Shown piece by piece: positions 34,925 to 44,157 of a stretch of 64,000 nt of DNA (positions are counted from its first letter, which is position 1; every line of letters begins with the position of its first letter). A program made the translations under genes and the position numbers. The notes under the pieces were generated by a model. The model saw only the letters and a program-made list of their open reading frames with translations, was not told where the DNA came from and ran no database searches. The stretch covers positions 1-64,000 of the forward strand of contig CAYNLK010000034.1 of the NCBI GenBank assembly GCA_964398055.1. The letters are read 5' to 3'. The stretch comes from CAYNLK01 sp964398055 (GTDB taxonomy: Bacteria; Chloroflexota; Anaerolineae; 4572-78; J111).

Positions 34925-35920
34925 CTAAAATCGGCGGCGCGCCTTGTAGAATTGATAGAGCAGGGGAATGTAAACATAATCATAAGCGCCGAGGTACTGC
35001 ACATATTGTCCCCCCAGGCCCCGTTTGAAGCGATAGACCCCCCACAACCCATCCTGCCGCTGTTCAAACTCAGCTTCCAGGGTGACCGGATCGGCGTCGG
35101 GGATGCCCCATAGATCGTAGTAACGGCAACCCACCTCTTTGGCCCAACGCATCGCCTCCCACTGGACCAAATAGGGCGCCATCAGGTTGCGATGTTGGTT
35201 GGAGGAAGCGCCGTAAAAATAATAAGCTGCCTCACCATGGCGAAAGGCCAGCAAGGCCGCAATGGGTTGCGCCTCGATCTCGGCGATGAGCAGGGCGCAG
35301 CGTTCAGGCGCAAACAGGTTAAAGGCGGTTTGGTAGTATGCCAGGTTGTGCACCCCGAATTGATTGCGCTCGGCGGTGACGGTCGCCAACCGGTGAAAGA
35401 TGGCCACCTCGGCGGCCTGGCCCCGGCGTACGATCACCCCCTTTTTTTGGGCCAGGCGAATGTTGTAGCGTGTTTTTTGTTTCATCGCTGCCAGGATGGC
35501 CGGCTCAGCCGGGCTGAGATCAATGACCAGCGAGGTGCGGGGCTGGATCGAGTCGGCCGGTTTGAAGCCGGCCTGGTTGAGCCAGATTAAAGCGGCCGAC
35601 GAGCCGTCGCCGCTCAGTTCATCAGGTTCCACTTTCAAAAAGACGGCCCGGCGCCGTTGAGCCTCGGTGTGAATGATCGAAAAAAGGTCCTGGAGCTGCG
35701 CCGAGTCGCCCCAGTCTACCACCGGCCCCTTGGGGATGTAGCCAATGGTGAAGCCAAGCGGCAAGCGGCGAAAAAGAATCTGGGCGGCTGAGGCAGCCGC
35801 CCGAATTCGCACCACGCTCCAGCCAAAATTCTGTTTCAACTCGCCCCAGGCCCAGCTTTGCAGCAAGTGTCCCCGGTGAGCTAATATAAAATCATCCCAT
35901 TGCTCAGCCGTCAACACCAC
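34925..35920 (-). CDS. FemX-like aminoacyltransferase (peptidoglycan bridge / GNAT fold)
   Basis: A 331-residue FemABX-family protein with two GNAT-like halves. Recognisable parts are LLQSWAWGELKQNFGW, FTIGYIPKGPVVDW, MKQKTRYNIRLAQKKGV and AAYYFYGASSNQHRNLMAPY, then YDLWGIPD. Family members add amino acids to the peptide side chain of lipid II from aminoacyl-tRNA. In Chloroflexota the cell wall type varies, so the substrate here is uncertain. A GTG start has GGAG about seven bases upstream. It ends just before the hrcA promoter. Confidence 0.88.
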   Translation of the reverse strand: MVLTAEQWDDFILAHRGHLLQSWAWGELKQNFGWSVVRIRAAASAAQILFRRLPLGFTIGYIPKGPVVDWGDSAQLQDLFSIIHTEAQRRRAVFLKVEPDELSGDGSSAALIWLNQAGFKPADSIQPRTSLVIDLSPAEPAILAAMKQKTRYNIRLAQKKGVIVRRGQAAEVAIFHRLATVTAERNQFGVHNLAYYQTAFNLFAPERCALLIAEIEAQPIAALLAFRHGEAAYYFYGASSNQHRNLMAPYLVQWEAMRWAKEVGCRYYDLWGIPDADPVTLEAEFEQRQDGLWGVYRFKRGLGGQYVQYLGAYDYVYIPLLYQFYKARRRF

Positions 35921-35970
35921 AACTTTTCTCCGCAGCCCAAATCTTTACCTTGCTCCTGTGAAAATAACTC

Positions 35971-36007
35971 AGGTGGGTTGGGTTTCCCTAACGCTCAACC
36001 CAACCTA
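35971..36007. repeat. Palindromic aggttgggttt-type repeat
   Basis: aggtgggttgggtttccct is followed by a complementary caacccaacct, so the spacer can form a hairpin. Similar gtaggttgggtt repeats are widespread in bacterial genomes. It lies downstream of pdxS and may act as a weak terminator, although no T-run follows. Confidence 0.6.
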
Positions 36008-36060
36008 CTGCCATTCTTAGACAAGCTCAGCCTGGCAACCAGCCATTTACCGCCGGCTGA

Positions 36061-36996
36061 TTACCAACCTCGCCCGGCTAGCATCTCCTGTTCCGGGATG
36101 CTGCTGACACTGATACCGACCATCGGCTCGCCCAGATTTTTGCTGATCTCGGCCAGAATCTTGGGGTTGTTATAGTGAGTTACGGCCTCAACAATGGCTT
36201 TGGCTCGCTTGGCCGGGTTGCCGCTCTTGAAGATGCCGCTGCCCACAAACACGCCGTCCACACCGAGCTGCATCATCAGGGCGGCGTCGGCCGGCGTAGC
36301 CACCCCACCGGCGGCAAAGTTGACCACCGGCAGCCGGCCCAACTCTTTGGTTTCTTTGACCAGCTCATAGGGTGCGCCGATGTTCTTGGCATAGGTCATC
36401 AACTCTTCGTCCGGCATATTTTGCAGGCGACGAATTTCACCCAGCACCGCCCGGGCGTGGCGCACCGCTTCCACCACGTCGCCGGTGCCGGCCTCGCCTT
36501 TGGTGCGGATCATGGCCGCGCCCTCGCCAATACGGCGCAGAGCTTCACCCAAATCACGGCAGCCGCACACAAAAGGTACTTTGAAGGCATGTTTGTTGAT
36601 ATGGTGGGCCTCGTCGGCCGGGGTCAGCACCTCGCTCTCATCGATGTAATCAACGCCGATGGCCTCCAAAATTTGGGCCTCCACAAAGTGACCGATCCGG
36701 GCCTTGGCCATCACCGGGATGGAGACGGCCTTGATGATGCTTTCGATCAAGCCGGGATCGCTCATCCGGGCCACCCCGCCATGCACTCGAATGTCGGCCG
36801 GCACCCGTTCCAGGGCCATCACGGCGCAGGCGCCGGCTTCCTCGGCAATCCTGGCGTGTTCCGGGGTGACCACATCCATAATCACCCCCCCCTTCAACAT
36901 TTGGGCCAGGCCAACTTTCACCCGCCAGGTGCCGCTTTCCTGCCCATTGACACTCTGCCCTACATTTTGACTTTGATTCCCATTTTGCACTGCCAT
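36061..36996 (-). CDS. pdxS: Pyridoxal 5'-phosphate synthase subunit PdxS
   Basis: A 311-residue (beta/alpha)8 PLP synthase that makes PLP from ribose 5-phosphate, glyceraldehyde 3-phosphate and ammonia. Motifs are KGGVIMDVVTPEHARIAEEA, KARIGHFVEAQILEAIGVDY, DESEVLTPADE and NFAAGGVATPADAALMMQLG, GVFVGSGIFKS. A short Gln/Asn-rich N-terminal extension (about 25 residues) precedes the usual start. The partner glutaminase gene pdxT is not adjacent. Confidence 0.97.
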   Translation of the reverse strand: MAVQNGNQSQNVGQSVNGQESGTWRVKVGLAQMLKGGVIMDVVTPEHARIAEEAGACAVMALERVPADIRVHGGVARMSDPGLIESIIKAVSIPVMAKARIGHFVEAQILEAIGVDYIDESEVLTPADEAHHINKHAFKVPFVCGCRDLGEALRRIGEGAAMIRTKGEAGTGDVVEAVRHARAVLGEIRRLQNMPDEELMTYAKNIGAPYELVKETKELGRLPVVNFAAGGVATPADAALMMQLGVDGVFVGSGIFKSGNPAKRAKAIVEAVTHYNNPKILAEISKNLGEPMVGISVSSIPEQEMLAGRGW

Positions 36997-37128
36997 TTTA
37001 TTCTCCTAAGAATATTTTCTCTGTTTTAGAGTTATTTTGTATTCAACTGACCGCAGACCAAAACTTGAGCCGTTGTTTTGCGGCGGTCAGCCCACAGGGG
37101 GCCTTTGGCTCCGGTCGGCCGGCGGTGG

Positions 37129-37443
37129 TCATGCAGAAACTTTACTCTTGGCGATAGGATGATCGGGGTGGACCTCGACCACCTTGCGGTAAATATCCAT
37201 CGCCCTATCCGTTTCACCCTGCTGTTCCAGGCTCGCTGCGGCCACACAAGCCTCGTCCGGTTTCATCGCCTCGGGGGTCATTTTACCGCCCAACATATAA
37301 CAAAAGGCTTTGTAACCGACCTTTGGCCCATCTTTAACCACCAATTTACGGATTGATTCAACCGTCTGAGATTGAGCGAGCAGTTCCTCCACTCGCTTCA
37401 ATTCGCTGTACGAGGCAACCGGGGCATAAGGTTTCTTGCTCAT
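37129..37443 (-). CDS. Small TPR-like hypothetical protein
   Basis: A 104-residue protein with one recognisable TPR-like helix pair near the C-terminus (SLEQQGETDRAMDIYRKVVE) and a helical N-terminal half. No catalytic motif. It follows the cupin gene by 14 bases on the same strand and is probably cotranscribed. Function unknown. Confidence 0.7.
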   Translation of the reverse strand: MSKKPYAPVASYSELKRVEELLAQSQTVESIRKLVVKDGPKVGYKAFCYMLGGKMTPEAMKPDEACVAAASLEQQGETDRAMDIYRKVVEVHPDHPIAKSKVSA

Positions 37444-37457
37444 GTTAGTCTCCGTTC

Positions 37458-37817
37458 CTATTTCATATAATCGGCCTTTTGGCCGGCCAAAAAATCTTCA
37501 CGGGGCGGGCTAAAAGCTTCCAGGGTGACCGTATCGGCCAGCGCCACCGCGCCATGAGTCACATGCGAGGGGACAACAATCACCTCACCGCTGTGCACAA
37601 TGCGCTTCTTGCCATGAACCTCAAACTCCAGCGTCCCAGAGACGATGTGGGTTATCTGTTCATGGGGATGGCTGTGCACCCCAACCACCGCGCCTTTGGC
37701 CAGCATTAGCTCCACCATCATCACTTTTTCCCCGCTGACCAACCGCCGCTTGATCTGAGGCGTCATCGCGGTTTGAGGCAGCTCGGCCCATGTATAAAAC
37801 TCTTCTGCTTCATTCAT
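37458..37817 (-). CDS. Cupin-domain protein
   Basis: A 119-residue single-domain cupin. The first motif GVHSHPHEQITHIVSGTLEF and the second motif near VIVVPSHVTHGAVAL provide the His/Glu metal ligands. Small cupins of this type may be enzymes or sensors; no substrate can be named. It lies upstream of the small TPR-like gene and downstream of the methylase gene. Confidence 0.88.
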   Translation of the reverse strand: MNEAEEFYTWAELPQTAMTPQIKRRLVSGEKVMMVELMLAKGAVVGVHSHPHEQITHIVSGTLEFEVHGKKRIVHSGEVIVVPSHVTHGAVALADTVTLEAFSPPREDFLAGQKADYMK

Positions 37818-37850
37818 ATTTTCCTCCAGTTTTTATAAGATTTAGCGGTG

Positions 37851-38852
37851 TCATAATCGAATTGACTGCCTCCGTTGGCTGTTTTCCAGGTCATACTCAA
37901 TCCATTTTTCAACAGACCAATTTTCCACTAATTCAATTCTATTAGCGGCCCATTGACAATATTCAAGGGAAAGGTCACAACCCAGCCACTTTCGTTTAAG
38001 CTGTTCAGCCACTACCGCCGTAGTTCCAGAACCCAAAAACGGATCCATCACTAAATCGCCAGGATTCGAAGAAGCCAACACAAATTTCCGCAAAAGTTCT
38101 TCTGGCTTTTGGGTGGGATGAGGCGTCTTTTCGTGCATACCGTTGCAGGTTGTCGGAATTTCAATCACATCCCTGGGTTTAGCCCCTTTAGGATGGGGCT
38201 GCCAGAGCTGCTTTTTGCCTTTGCCGTATTGGCTGGTCTCTGCTTGAGGATGCTCGGGATATTTCAGGGTGTGTTGACCATAGGGAATTCTGATATCGTC
38301 GACGTTGGAGGTAAACGCTTTGCTCTTTCTAAAGTGAAGAAGACTCTCGTGGGACCGCCCCCAATCAGAGCCGAGGTTCGCCTTGTTCTTATAATGCCAC
38401 ACCAACCAGTGACAACCTCTAAAAAAGCGCAGAGCCGGCAGTTTGAGGTCGGCCAAAATTTCCGAGAAGCCGCATATATACAGCGTACCGGTTGGCTTTA
38501 AAATACGGGCAACTTGCTCAATCCACTCCAACGACCACTCAACATAGGCTGTTTGTGACTCAAAAGTATCCCACTCTGCTTTTTTGATGTTGTAGGGCGG
38601 GTCCGCAAAGACTAAATCGACCGACTCGTCAGCCAGACTCCGGAGCCAGGCAATGGCGTCCCCCACCCAAATTTCTCCATTGGGATGACTATAGAACATC
38701 ACCGGGTTATCTGGCCGGATTGATTCGGGATCAACTTCATAGAATTTTCCCCGCAACATTGGCTGCCCAAAAAAAGTTGGGATTTGAGTATTGCGGGCTG
38801 TAGTTGCTGACTCTTTGATATTCTGTTTGGTAGATTTGGCTTGATCTGTCAT
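37851..38852 (-). CDS. Beta-class site-specific DNA methyltransferase
   Basis: A 333-residue amino-methyltransferase. Motif IV (FADPPYNIKKAEWDTF, about 80) precedes the SAM motif I (DPFLGSGTTAVVAEQL, about 268), the order of the beta class that includes CcrM- and HinfI-type enzymes. DPPY usually indicates adenine N6 methylation, though N4-cytosine cannot be excluded. A target-recognition region of about 130 residues lies between. No endonuclease gene is adjacent, so it may be an orphan or regulatory methylase. The stop overlaps nothing; a lyase gene ends 22 bases upstream. Confidence 0.88.
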   Translation of the reverse strand: MTDQAKSTKQNIKESATTARNTQIPTFFGQPMLRGKFYEVDPESIRPDNPVMFYSHPNGEIWVGDAIAWLRSLADESVDLVFADPPYNIKKAEWDTFESQTAYVEWSLEWIEQVARILKPTGTLYICGFSEILADLKLPALRFFRGCHWLVWHYKNKANLGSDWGRSHESLLHFRKSKAFTSNVDDIRIPYGQHTLKYPEHPQAETSQYGKGKKQLWQPHPKGAKPRDVIEIPTTCNGMHEKTPHPTQKPEELLRKFVLASSNPGDLVMDPFLGSGTTAVVAEQLKRKWLGCDLSLEYCQWAANRIELVENWSVEKWIEYDLENSQRRQSIRL

Positions 38853-38873
38853 AAAAACGATTTTTAGCGCAGG

Positions 38874-39836
38874 CTAATTGGCAAAAATGTCTCGCAACTG
38901 CTCCATCGACAAGTTGCCGCCGCTTAGAACCAACGCCACTTTCTTACCGGCCAGCCGCTCTCTGAGCCGCAACGCCGCGGCCAGCGACACCGCCCCGGCC
39001 CCTTCGGCCAGGTTGTGCGTCTGTTCCAGCAGCAACCGGATCGCCGCTTTGATGTCGCTGTCGTCAACCAGTATAAAATCGTCCAGGTAACGGCGCATAA
39101 GCCGCTGGGTATTGGCAAACGGCACCCGGGTCGCCACGCCTTCGGCAAAAGTTTTTGTCTCGGCAGTCACCAGTTGGCCGCTCTGCCAGCTCAACTGCAT
39201 CGCCGGCGCCTGGGCCGATTGGGCTGCAATCACCTCAATTTTGGGATTGATCGCCTTGGCCACAATACCGACCCCACACGCCCCACTGCCGGCCCCCACC
39301 GGCACAATGATCGTCTGCACGTCGGGCAGCGTTTCAATGATTTCCAGGGCGTAAGTGCCTACTCCACAGATCAGCAACTCCTCGGTTGGCCCCACAAAGC
39401 GACCGCGCCGGGCTTCAGCCTCGGCCATGATCCATTCCCGGGCCCCGTCAAAGTCGGCCCCGTGGAAAATTACTTCCGCCCCCAGGCCGCGCATCGCCGC
39501 CACCTTGCCGGGGTTGGCCTCTTCCGGCACGGCAATGGTAGCCTTGAGGTTATGAACCTGGGCGGCAAAAGCAATGCTCTGGCCATGATTGCCGGTTGAG
39601 GCCGTAAACAAGCCGGCCCGACGTTCGGCCGGGGTCAGGTGCGCCGCCAGATTCAGGCCGCCGCGCACTTTGAACGCGCCCACCGGCTGGTGATTCTCAT
39701 GTTTCACCCACACCCTGGCCCCGACCAGCTCGCTGAGTCCGGCGTAATGGTAGAGAGGGGTTGGCTTCAGATATCGATACACATTGGCTCGCGCCGCTAC
39801 AATATCGAGCAAAGTTGGCATCCGGTGGTTGTCCAT
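38874..39836 (-). CDS. PLP-dependent threonine/serine dehydratase-like protein
   Basis: A 320-residue fold-type II PLP enzyme. The PLP lysine lies in GAFKVRGGLN (about 53), the glycine loop is PVGAGSGACGVG, and TASTGNHGQS is typical. C-terminal SGGNLSMEQLRDIF matches the dehydratase group. It lacks the C-terminal ACT-like regulatory domain of biosynthetic IlvA, so it is the short catabolic form or a serine racemase/hydroxyaspartate lyase-like enzyme; which one is unclear. AGGTGAC precedes the ATG. Confidence 0.88.
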   Translation of the reverse strand: MDNHRMPTLLDIVAARANVYRYLKPTPLYHYAGLSELVGARVWVKHENHQPVGAFKVRGGLNLAAHLTPAERRAGLFTASTGNHGQSIAFAAQVHNLKATIAVPEEANPGKVAAMRGLGAEVIFHGADFDGAREWIMAEAEARRGRFVGPTEELLICGVGTYALEIIETLPDVQTIIVPVGAGSGACGVGIVAKAINPKIEVIAAQSAQAPAMQLSWQSGQLVTAETKTFAEGVATRVPFANTQRLMRRYLDDFILVDDSDIKAAIRLLLEQTHNLAEGAGAVSLAAALRLRERLAGKKVALVLSGGNLSMEQLRDIFAN

Positions 39837-39877
39837 TGAGTCACCTGCCTGGTTCAGAATAGGTCTTGATCTTGGCC

Positions 39878-40777
39878 CTAAATCTCAGACCGCTGCTCCC
39901 ACAACATCAATACCACGCCCACAATCATTAATAGCCCCCCCACGAACTGCGGCAACGTAATCAACGTGCCAAACAGGAGCAGGCTGTAAACGGCCACAAA
40001 CAGCGGTTGCAGCGCCCGAATGACCGCCCCGCGGGCCAGATCGAGATAAATCAAACCTTTGTAAAATAACACATAGCTCAAAAACGGTCCAAAAAAGGAG
40101 CCGCCAATAATCCACAGCCAGGCCGCCAGCTGGGGCCAGGCCAGTTGTCCTGCCGCCAGACCTACACCGCCCAGCAGCAGGCTCATCAAGACCGTCCGCG
40201 CCGTCGACAACACCAAAGGACGAACGGTGATGACATTTCTTTTGGCCACCAGCGTACTCAGCGACAGAAAAAAGTTCGAGACCAGCAACAGCGCCAGCAT
40301 CAGCCAGACCACCGCCCCGGCCCGAAAGGTGATCATTCCCGCCCCAAGCACAGCGACGGCTACCCCCAGCCACTGATAGCTGCGCAGCCGTTCGGCCAAC
40401 AGCAGCGCGCCCAGCAGCACACTATAAATAGTTTCACTGCGGCTAAAAAAAGCGGCCAGGGTGGGATCGCCCAGGTTAATGGCGCTAAAGAGCAGCAGAT
40501 TGGCCAGACCGTTCAGTAAGCCCAGCCAGAAAATTGGCCGGATCGAGCTCCGCAGCCCGGCCGGAACTTTGAGGCCGTCCCGCAGCAAATAAAAGCCAAT
40601 GCCCCACAACGAGGCCGCCCCAAACCAGATCGGCGTAAAAGCCAACGGTGACAACTCGCGCATGGCCTCTTTGCTGGCCACAAAAGTAACCGAGATGCAG
40701 GCCGCCGACGCCAAGGTCAATAAAGCCCCTTTCAATTGAGCGGAACCGGCGACCGGCCAAGTTAACCCGCCGCTCAT
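39878..40777 (-). CDS. EamA/DMT-family transporter
   Basis: A 299-residue inner-membrane protein with ten hydrophobic segments and two EamA repeats, typical of the drug/metabolite transporter superfamily (metabolite export). FFSRSETIYSVLLGALLLAE and GRAGAVIRALQPLF-like segments close the repeats. Substrate unknown. Its start overlaps the phosphoesterase stop by four bases, so the two are translated together. Confidence 0.88.
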   Translation of the reverse strand: MSGGLTWPVAGSAQLKGALLTLASAACISVTFVASKEAMRELSPLAFTPIWFGAASLWGIGFYLLRDGLKVPAGLRSSIRPIFWLGLLNGLANLLLFSAINLGDPTLAAFFSRSETIYSVLLGALLLAERLRSYQWLGVAVAVLGAGMITFRAGAVVWLMLALLLVSNFFLSLSTLVAKRNVITVRPLVLSTARTVLMSLLLGGVGLAAGQLAWPQLAAWLWIIGGSFFGPFLSYVLFYKGLIYLDLARGAVIRALQPLFVAVYSLLLFGTLITLPQFVGGLLMIVGVVLMLWEQRSEI

Positions 40778-41709
40778 AAAATGATTTGTCCCGCTCGATC
40801 CCGGTCACTGCCCGCCGCTATGCCAACATGGGCAGCCACAAATTCCGGGGTAAAACCGGCCTCTTGCCAGGCTTGTTCCATCCGCCGCCGCGCCTCGGCC
40901 ACAATGTCGGCGCCAGTTGCCGGATGGGTTTGCCATTCAATCCGCCACTGCCCATTTAATAACCGGCTGAGCCGCATCGTCCGGTAGGCGCACGGGTAAA
41001 CGGCCAGGGCTGGGCAGGCCAGATGCAGCCGAGACCCCAGCAGATCGGCTCTGGTCAGATGATGGTGGCCGGTCAACACCAGTTTGAGCTGAGGATAGCT
41101 ATCAAACAGGGTTAACAACTCCGCGCCATTGTCACAGACAAAGTTAGACCAGTCAGGGTGGCGGTCGATAGGCGCCAATTGGTGCAGGGGATGGTGGCAG
41201 GCCAGGATGACCAGTTTGTCCGCCTGCGCTTCAAGCTCAGTCTTGAGCCAGGCCATTTGGGCCTGGCCAATCTTGCCGCCCCAGTCATCAGCTTTGATCG
41301 AGTCGAGGCCGATGAGCTGAATCTCTGGCTTCAGTGGAATTGACCAATAACCAAGTTGGTCATCCCCGGCCGCCAGACGTGCATGGATTTGGGGATTGAA
41401 ATAGTGGGCAAACTGGCGGAGAGTCAAGCCATCGCTACTGTCAGGTTCACGCCGGTCGTGGTTGCCTGGAATAACGTAGGTTGGTTTTTGTAAGGTGCGA
41501 ATGGCCTGTTGAAACAGGGCCAACTCAGCCTGAGTGGCCTCATTGAACAGGTCGCCGGTAATCAGAACAAAATCCAGGTTGGGTTGTCGGTTCAGTTCGG
41601 CTACCACCTCACTTAGAAAATCAGCGGCGTGGCCCGACAGCATATCGAACATATCACCGTGGGTTGACAGATGAATATCGCTAATTTGGGCAAAGTAAAG
41701 GTCGGTCAC
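40774..41709 (-). CDS. Calcineurin-like metallophosphoesterase (CpdA-type)
   Basis: A 311-residue metallophosphoesterase. Metal-binding motifs are ISDIHLS, ITGDLFNE, IPGNHDRREP, ACHHPLHQ and LTGHHHL, in the order of the cyclic-nucleotide phosphodiesterase CpdA group. The substrate may be cAMP or another phosphodiester. GTG 41709 is preferred over the TTG at 41721 because GAGG lies before it. It is coupled to the downstream transporter gene by a four-base overlap. Confidence 0.9.
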   Translation of the reverse strand: MTDLYFAQISDIHLSTHGDMFDMLSGHAADFLSEVVAELNRQPNLDFVLITGDLFNEATQAELALFQQAIRTLQKPTYVIPGNHDRREPDSSDGLTLRQFAHYFNPQIHARLAAGDDQLGYWSIPLKPEIQLIGLDSIKADDWGGKIGQAQMAWLKTELEAQADKLVILACHHPLHQLAPIDRHPDWSNFVCDNGAELLTLFDSYPQLKLVLTGHHHLTRADLLGSRLHLACPALAVYPCAYRTMRLSRLLNGQWRIEWQTHPATGADIVAEARRRMEQAWQEAGFTPEFVAAHVGIAAGSDRDRAGQIIL

Positions 41710-41723
41710 CAGTAGCCTCAATG

Positions 41724-41809
41724 AACAATTCTCAAATCACAAATCACAAATCGCAAATCACAAACCCGCCGGGCAAGTGTCACAAATCTCAAATCGCAAA
41801 TTTCAAATT
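41724..41809. repeat. Heptameric repeat between phosphoesterase and MocR genes
   Basis: Seven-base words of the form caaatca/caaatcg repeat across the spacer, interrupted by a cccgccgggcaag segment. The array reaches to the stop codon of the MocR-type gene. Confidence 0.85.
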
Positions 41810-43330
41810 TCATAAGATCGGCATTGTTGGTTGGTGATTGAGCGGGGCAGCCTCGGCGTGCCGGGCTATTAGTTCTTTCCAGGCTTTGCCCAAACGGCGA
41901 ATACCCTCCTCGATCTGCTGGGGCGGCTGACTCACAAAATTCAGCCGAAAGGCATTGTTGAAAGAGCCGCTGGCCGAAAAGACCGAGCCAACAGCAAAAG
42001 CCACGTTGTAATTTATGGCGGCCAGGTACAGGTCGGTGGCAGTCGGGCCATCGGACGGCATCTCCACCCAGATATACATGCCGCCCTGGGGACAGCGCCA
42101 GCCTGCCTCGGCCGGAAAATGGCGCCCCAGCGCCGCCAGCATCACGTCTCGCCGGGCCTGGTAGGCTTGCCGGACCTGCTGCAAATGCGGCTCAAAATGA
42201 CCGCTTTTCAGGTAGGCGTGCAAGGCTCGCTGATTGAGGGGGGAGGTAAAGATGTCGGCGGTCTGTTTGGTGGCAATGATCCGGCGATGTAATAAGGGCG
42301 GCGCAATCAGGTAGCCAATGCGAATCCCGGGCACCAAAGTTTTGCTAAACCCGCCGGCGTGGAGCACAATATCGGCCTTGTCTAAACTTTTGAGGGTGGG
42401 TTGGGGTTGGCCTTCGTAACGTAGTTCGTCGTAACTGGTATCTTCCAGGATCGGCACACCGGTACGGGCGGCAATCTCCAGCAGGGCCTGGCGGCGCGCC
42501 AGGGGCATGGTCACGCCGGTGGGATTGTGAAAGGTGGGGGTGACGTAGATCAGCTGGGGCCGATGCTGCAAAATGAGCTGCTCCAACCAATCGAGCCGCA
42601 GCCCGTGTTCATCGACCGGAATACCCACCGGGGAAATCCGGCGGGCATTGAGCAGGTCGAGCAGCCCTAGATAACAGGGATCCTCAACCATCAGCACCCC
42701 GCTGCCGCTGCGGGTCAGCACCCGCAGCGCCATATCCAGGGCCTGTTGACAACCGGCGGTAATCAGGATATCCCTGGCCCTGACGGAAATATTTTTTTGT
42801 TGCAGGTAGGCGGCAATGGTTTCACGCAACGGCAGATAGCCGGCCACCTGCTCATATTGGAGCGCTTCCGGCCCATCCCGGCGCAGCACCTCATTCAGAG
42901 CACGCCGGAACTCGTTGACCGGCAGAAACTCGCTGGCCGGGGCGCCGCCGGCAAAAGAGATGATGCCGGGCTGGTGGGCCAGGCGAGTCATCTCGGCCAC
43001 CATCTGGTTCGCGTTCCAGGGTTGCCGCAAAGGAGCCGGGCCGCTCCAGGCCGGCGGTGGGGTCACGTCGTTAGGCCGGGCCGAGTCTGAAGGTTGGTCG
43101 GCTACAAACGTACCGCTGCCGACCCGGCTGACGACCAGCCCTTCGGCTTCCAGTTCAGCGTAGGCGTTGACCACGGTAATCCGGTTGACCCCCAACTGCT
43201 TGGCCAACGTCCGGCTGGCAGGCAGGCGAGTTTGGGCCAGAAGCTCGCCGCTTTCAATTTGCGCTCGAATCTGGTCGGCTACCTGCAAATAGAGTGGTTT
43301 ATCAGCCTGGCGGGTCAGGGCAATAGACAT
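41810..43330 (-). CDS. MocR/PdxR-family transcriptional regulator with aminotransferase domain
   Basis: A 506-residue fusion of a GntR-type winged helix (about 5-75, LPASRTLAKQLGVNRITVVNAYAE) and a fold-type I aminotransferase domain (about 110-490). The PLP lysine is in HAGGFSKTLVPGIRIG (about 325), and VEDPCYLG and TPTFHNPTGV are normal. MocR regulators bind PLP or amino acids to control nearby genes. ATG 43330 fits the family N-terminus; a longer frame upstream is rejected. Four CCAATTT repeats lie upstream. Which genes it controls is unknown. Confidence 0.92.
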   Translation of the reverse strand: MSIALTRQADKPLYLQVADQIRAQIESGELLAQTRLPASRTLAKQLGVNRITVVNAYAELEAEGLVVSRVGSGTFVADQPSDSARPNDVTPPPAWSGPAPLRQPWNANQMVAEMTRLAHQPGIISFAGGAPASEFLPVNEFRRALNEVLRRDGPEALQYEQVAGYLPLRETIAAYLQQKNISVRARDILITAGCQQALDMALRVLTRSGSGVLMVEDPCYLGLLDLLNARRISPVGIPVDEHGLRLDWLEQLILQHRPQLIYVTPTFHNPTGVTMPLARRQALLEIAARTGVPILEDTSYDELRYEGQPQPTLKSLDKADIVLHAGGFSKTLVPGIRIGYLIAPPLLHRRIIATKQTADIFTSPLNQRALHAYLKSGHFEPHLQQVRQAYQARRDVMLAALGRHFPAEAGWRCPQGGMYIWVEMPSDGPTATDLYLAAINYNVAFAVGSVFSASGSFNNAFRLNFVSQPPQQIEEGIRRLGKAWKELIARHAEAAPLNHQPTMPIL

Positions 43331-43340
43331 CGTTATCAAA

Positions 43341-43427
43341 CCAATTTTCCTAATTGGCTTGGAATTATACCATACCAATTTTGCTTTGGCTAGAGCCAAT
43401 TTAACCGGAAAGCAGAGTCCAATTTGG
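43341..43427. promoter_or_regulatory. Cluster of CCAATTT direct repeats, candidate MocR operators
   Basis: CCAATTT occurs at 43341, 43375, 43396 and 43419 on the plus strand, with a CCAATTA on the other strand at 43351-43357. Spacings of 21 and 23 bases between the last three equal about two helical turns. A minus-strand TATAAT (43364-43369) lies between the copies. MocR-type regulators are known to bind direct repeats near their own promoters. Confidence 0.5.
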
Positions 43428-43495
43428 TTTTACAGGGCAAAATATATTAAGATTGAACAACAGGCCAAAGTTCCTAGAGGATTTTGGCTGTTTTG

Positions 43496-43504
43496 TGTTA
43501 TAAT
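43496..43504 (+). promoter_or_regulatory. Extended -10 promoter of the response regulator gene
   Basis: TGTTATAAT provides an extended -10 element about 57 bases upstream of the ATG. No good -35 sequence is seen. Confidence 0.5.
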
Positions 43505-43560
43505 TTGAGCAGGGAGAAATTAGGGAGAAATTATTGACCTGTCACAAAAGGAGCTTACCC

Positions 43561-43953
43561 ATGACACCTCAAGCTCGCATTCTGTCGATTGAAGACGAGC
43601 CAGGAATGAGCAGCTTGATCCAACTGATTTTTGAACGGCAAGGCCATCGCGTGGTCAGCGTGAAGAGCGGAGAGTTTGGCCTGGAGATGTTGAAAAGCCT
43701 GCGCCCCGACGTTCTGCTGCTCGATCTGATGCTGCCCGACATCGATGGTTGGGACATTTACCAGCAGATGAAAGAAGATGAAGAGTTAGCCCAGGTGCCG
43801 GTTATCATCGTCTCAGCCAGAGACAGGGAGCAAGACGCCCGAAGTGGCCGCTTTGTGATCGGGGATGATCGCTTCATTGAAAAGCCTTTTGAGGTCAAGA
43901 ACTTGATCAAGGCGGTCAATGACGCGCTGGAAAAACAAGCCGTAAGTTCTTAA
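43561..43953 (+). CDS. Single-domain response regulator
   Basis: A 130-residue CheY-like receiver with no output domain. Acidic residues are in SIEDEPG (about 8-14), the phosphoacceptor Asp lies in LLLDLMLPD (about 57), Ser in IIVSARD, and Lys in FIEKPFEV (about 106). It probably passes a signal by protein contact. AAGGAG lies eight bases before the ATG. A strong terminator follows, so it is a single-gene unit; its kinase is not in the window. Confidence 0.92.
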   Translation: MTPQARILSIEDEPGMSSLIQLIFERQGHRVVSVKSGEFGLEMLKSLRPDVLLLDLMLPDIDGWDIYQQMKEDEELAQVPVIIVSARDREQDARSGRFVIGDDRFIEKPFEVKNLIKAVNDALEKQAVSS

Positions 43954-43975
43954 GGCTGTAGTAAATTGAAATTAA

Positions 43976-44012
43976 GACGCCCTTGGTAACTTCACCAGGG
44001 GCGTCCTTTTTT
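43976..44012 (+). terminator. Intrinsic terminator of the response regulator gene
   Basis: gacgcccttgg (43976-43986) pairs with ccaggggcgtc (43995-44005), 11 bp with one G-T pair, followed by six Ts. Confidence 0.93.
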
Positions 44013-44157
44013 AAGACGGGTCCTCTACCGTTTTTATGGTAACCCTGCTCCAAATCTCCCCATTTGCCAGAGATGAGATAAAATAGATCATAGGATCCGC
44101 GGCAAAGACCATATCAATTGCTCAACTCATACGTCTAAATTAATACCAGGGAAAAAC

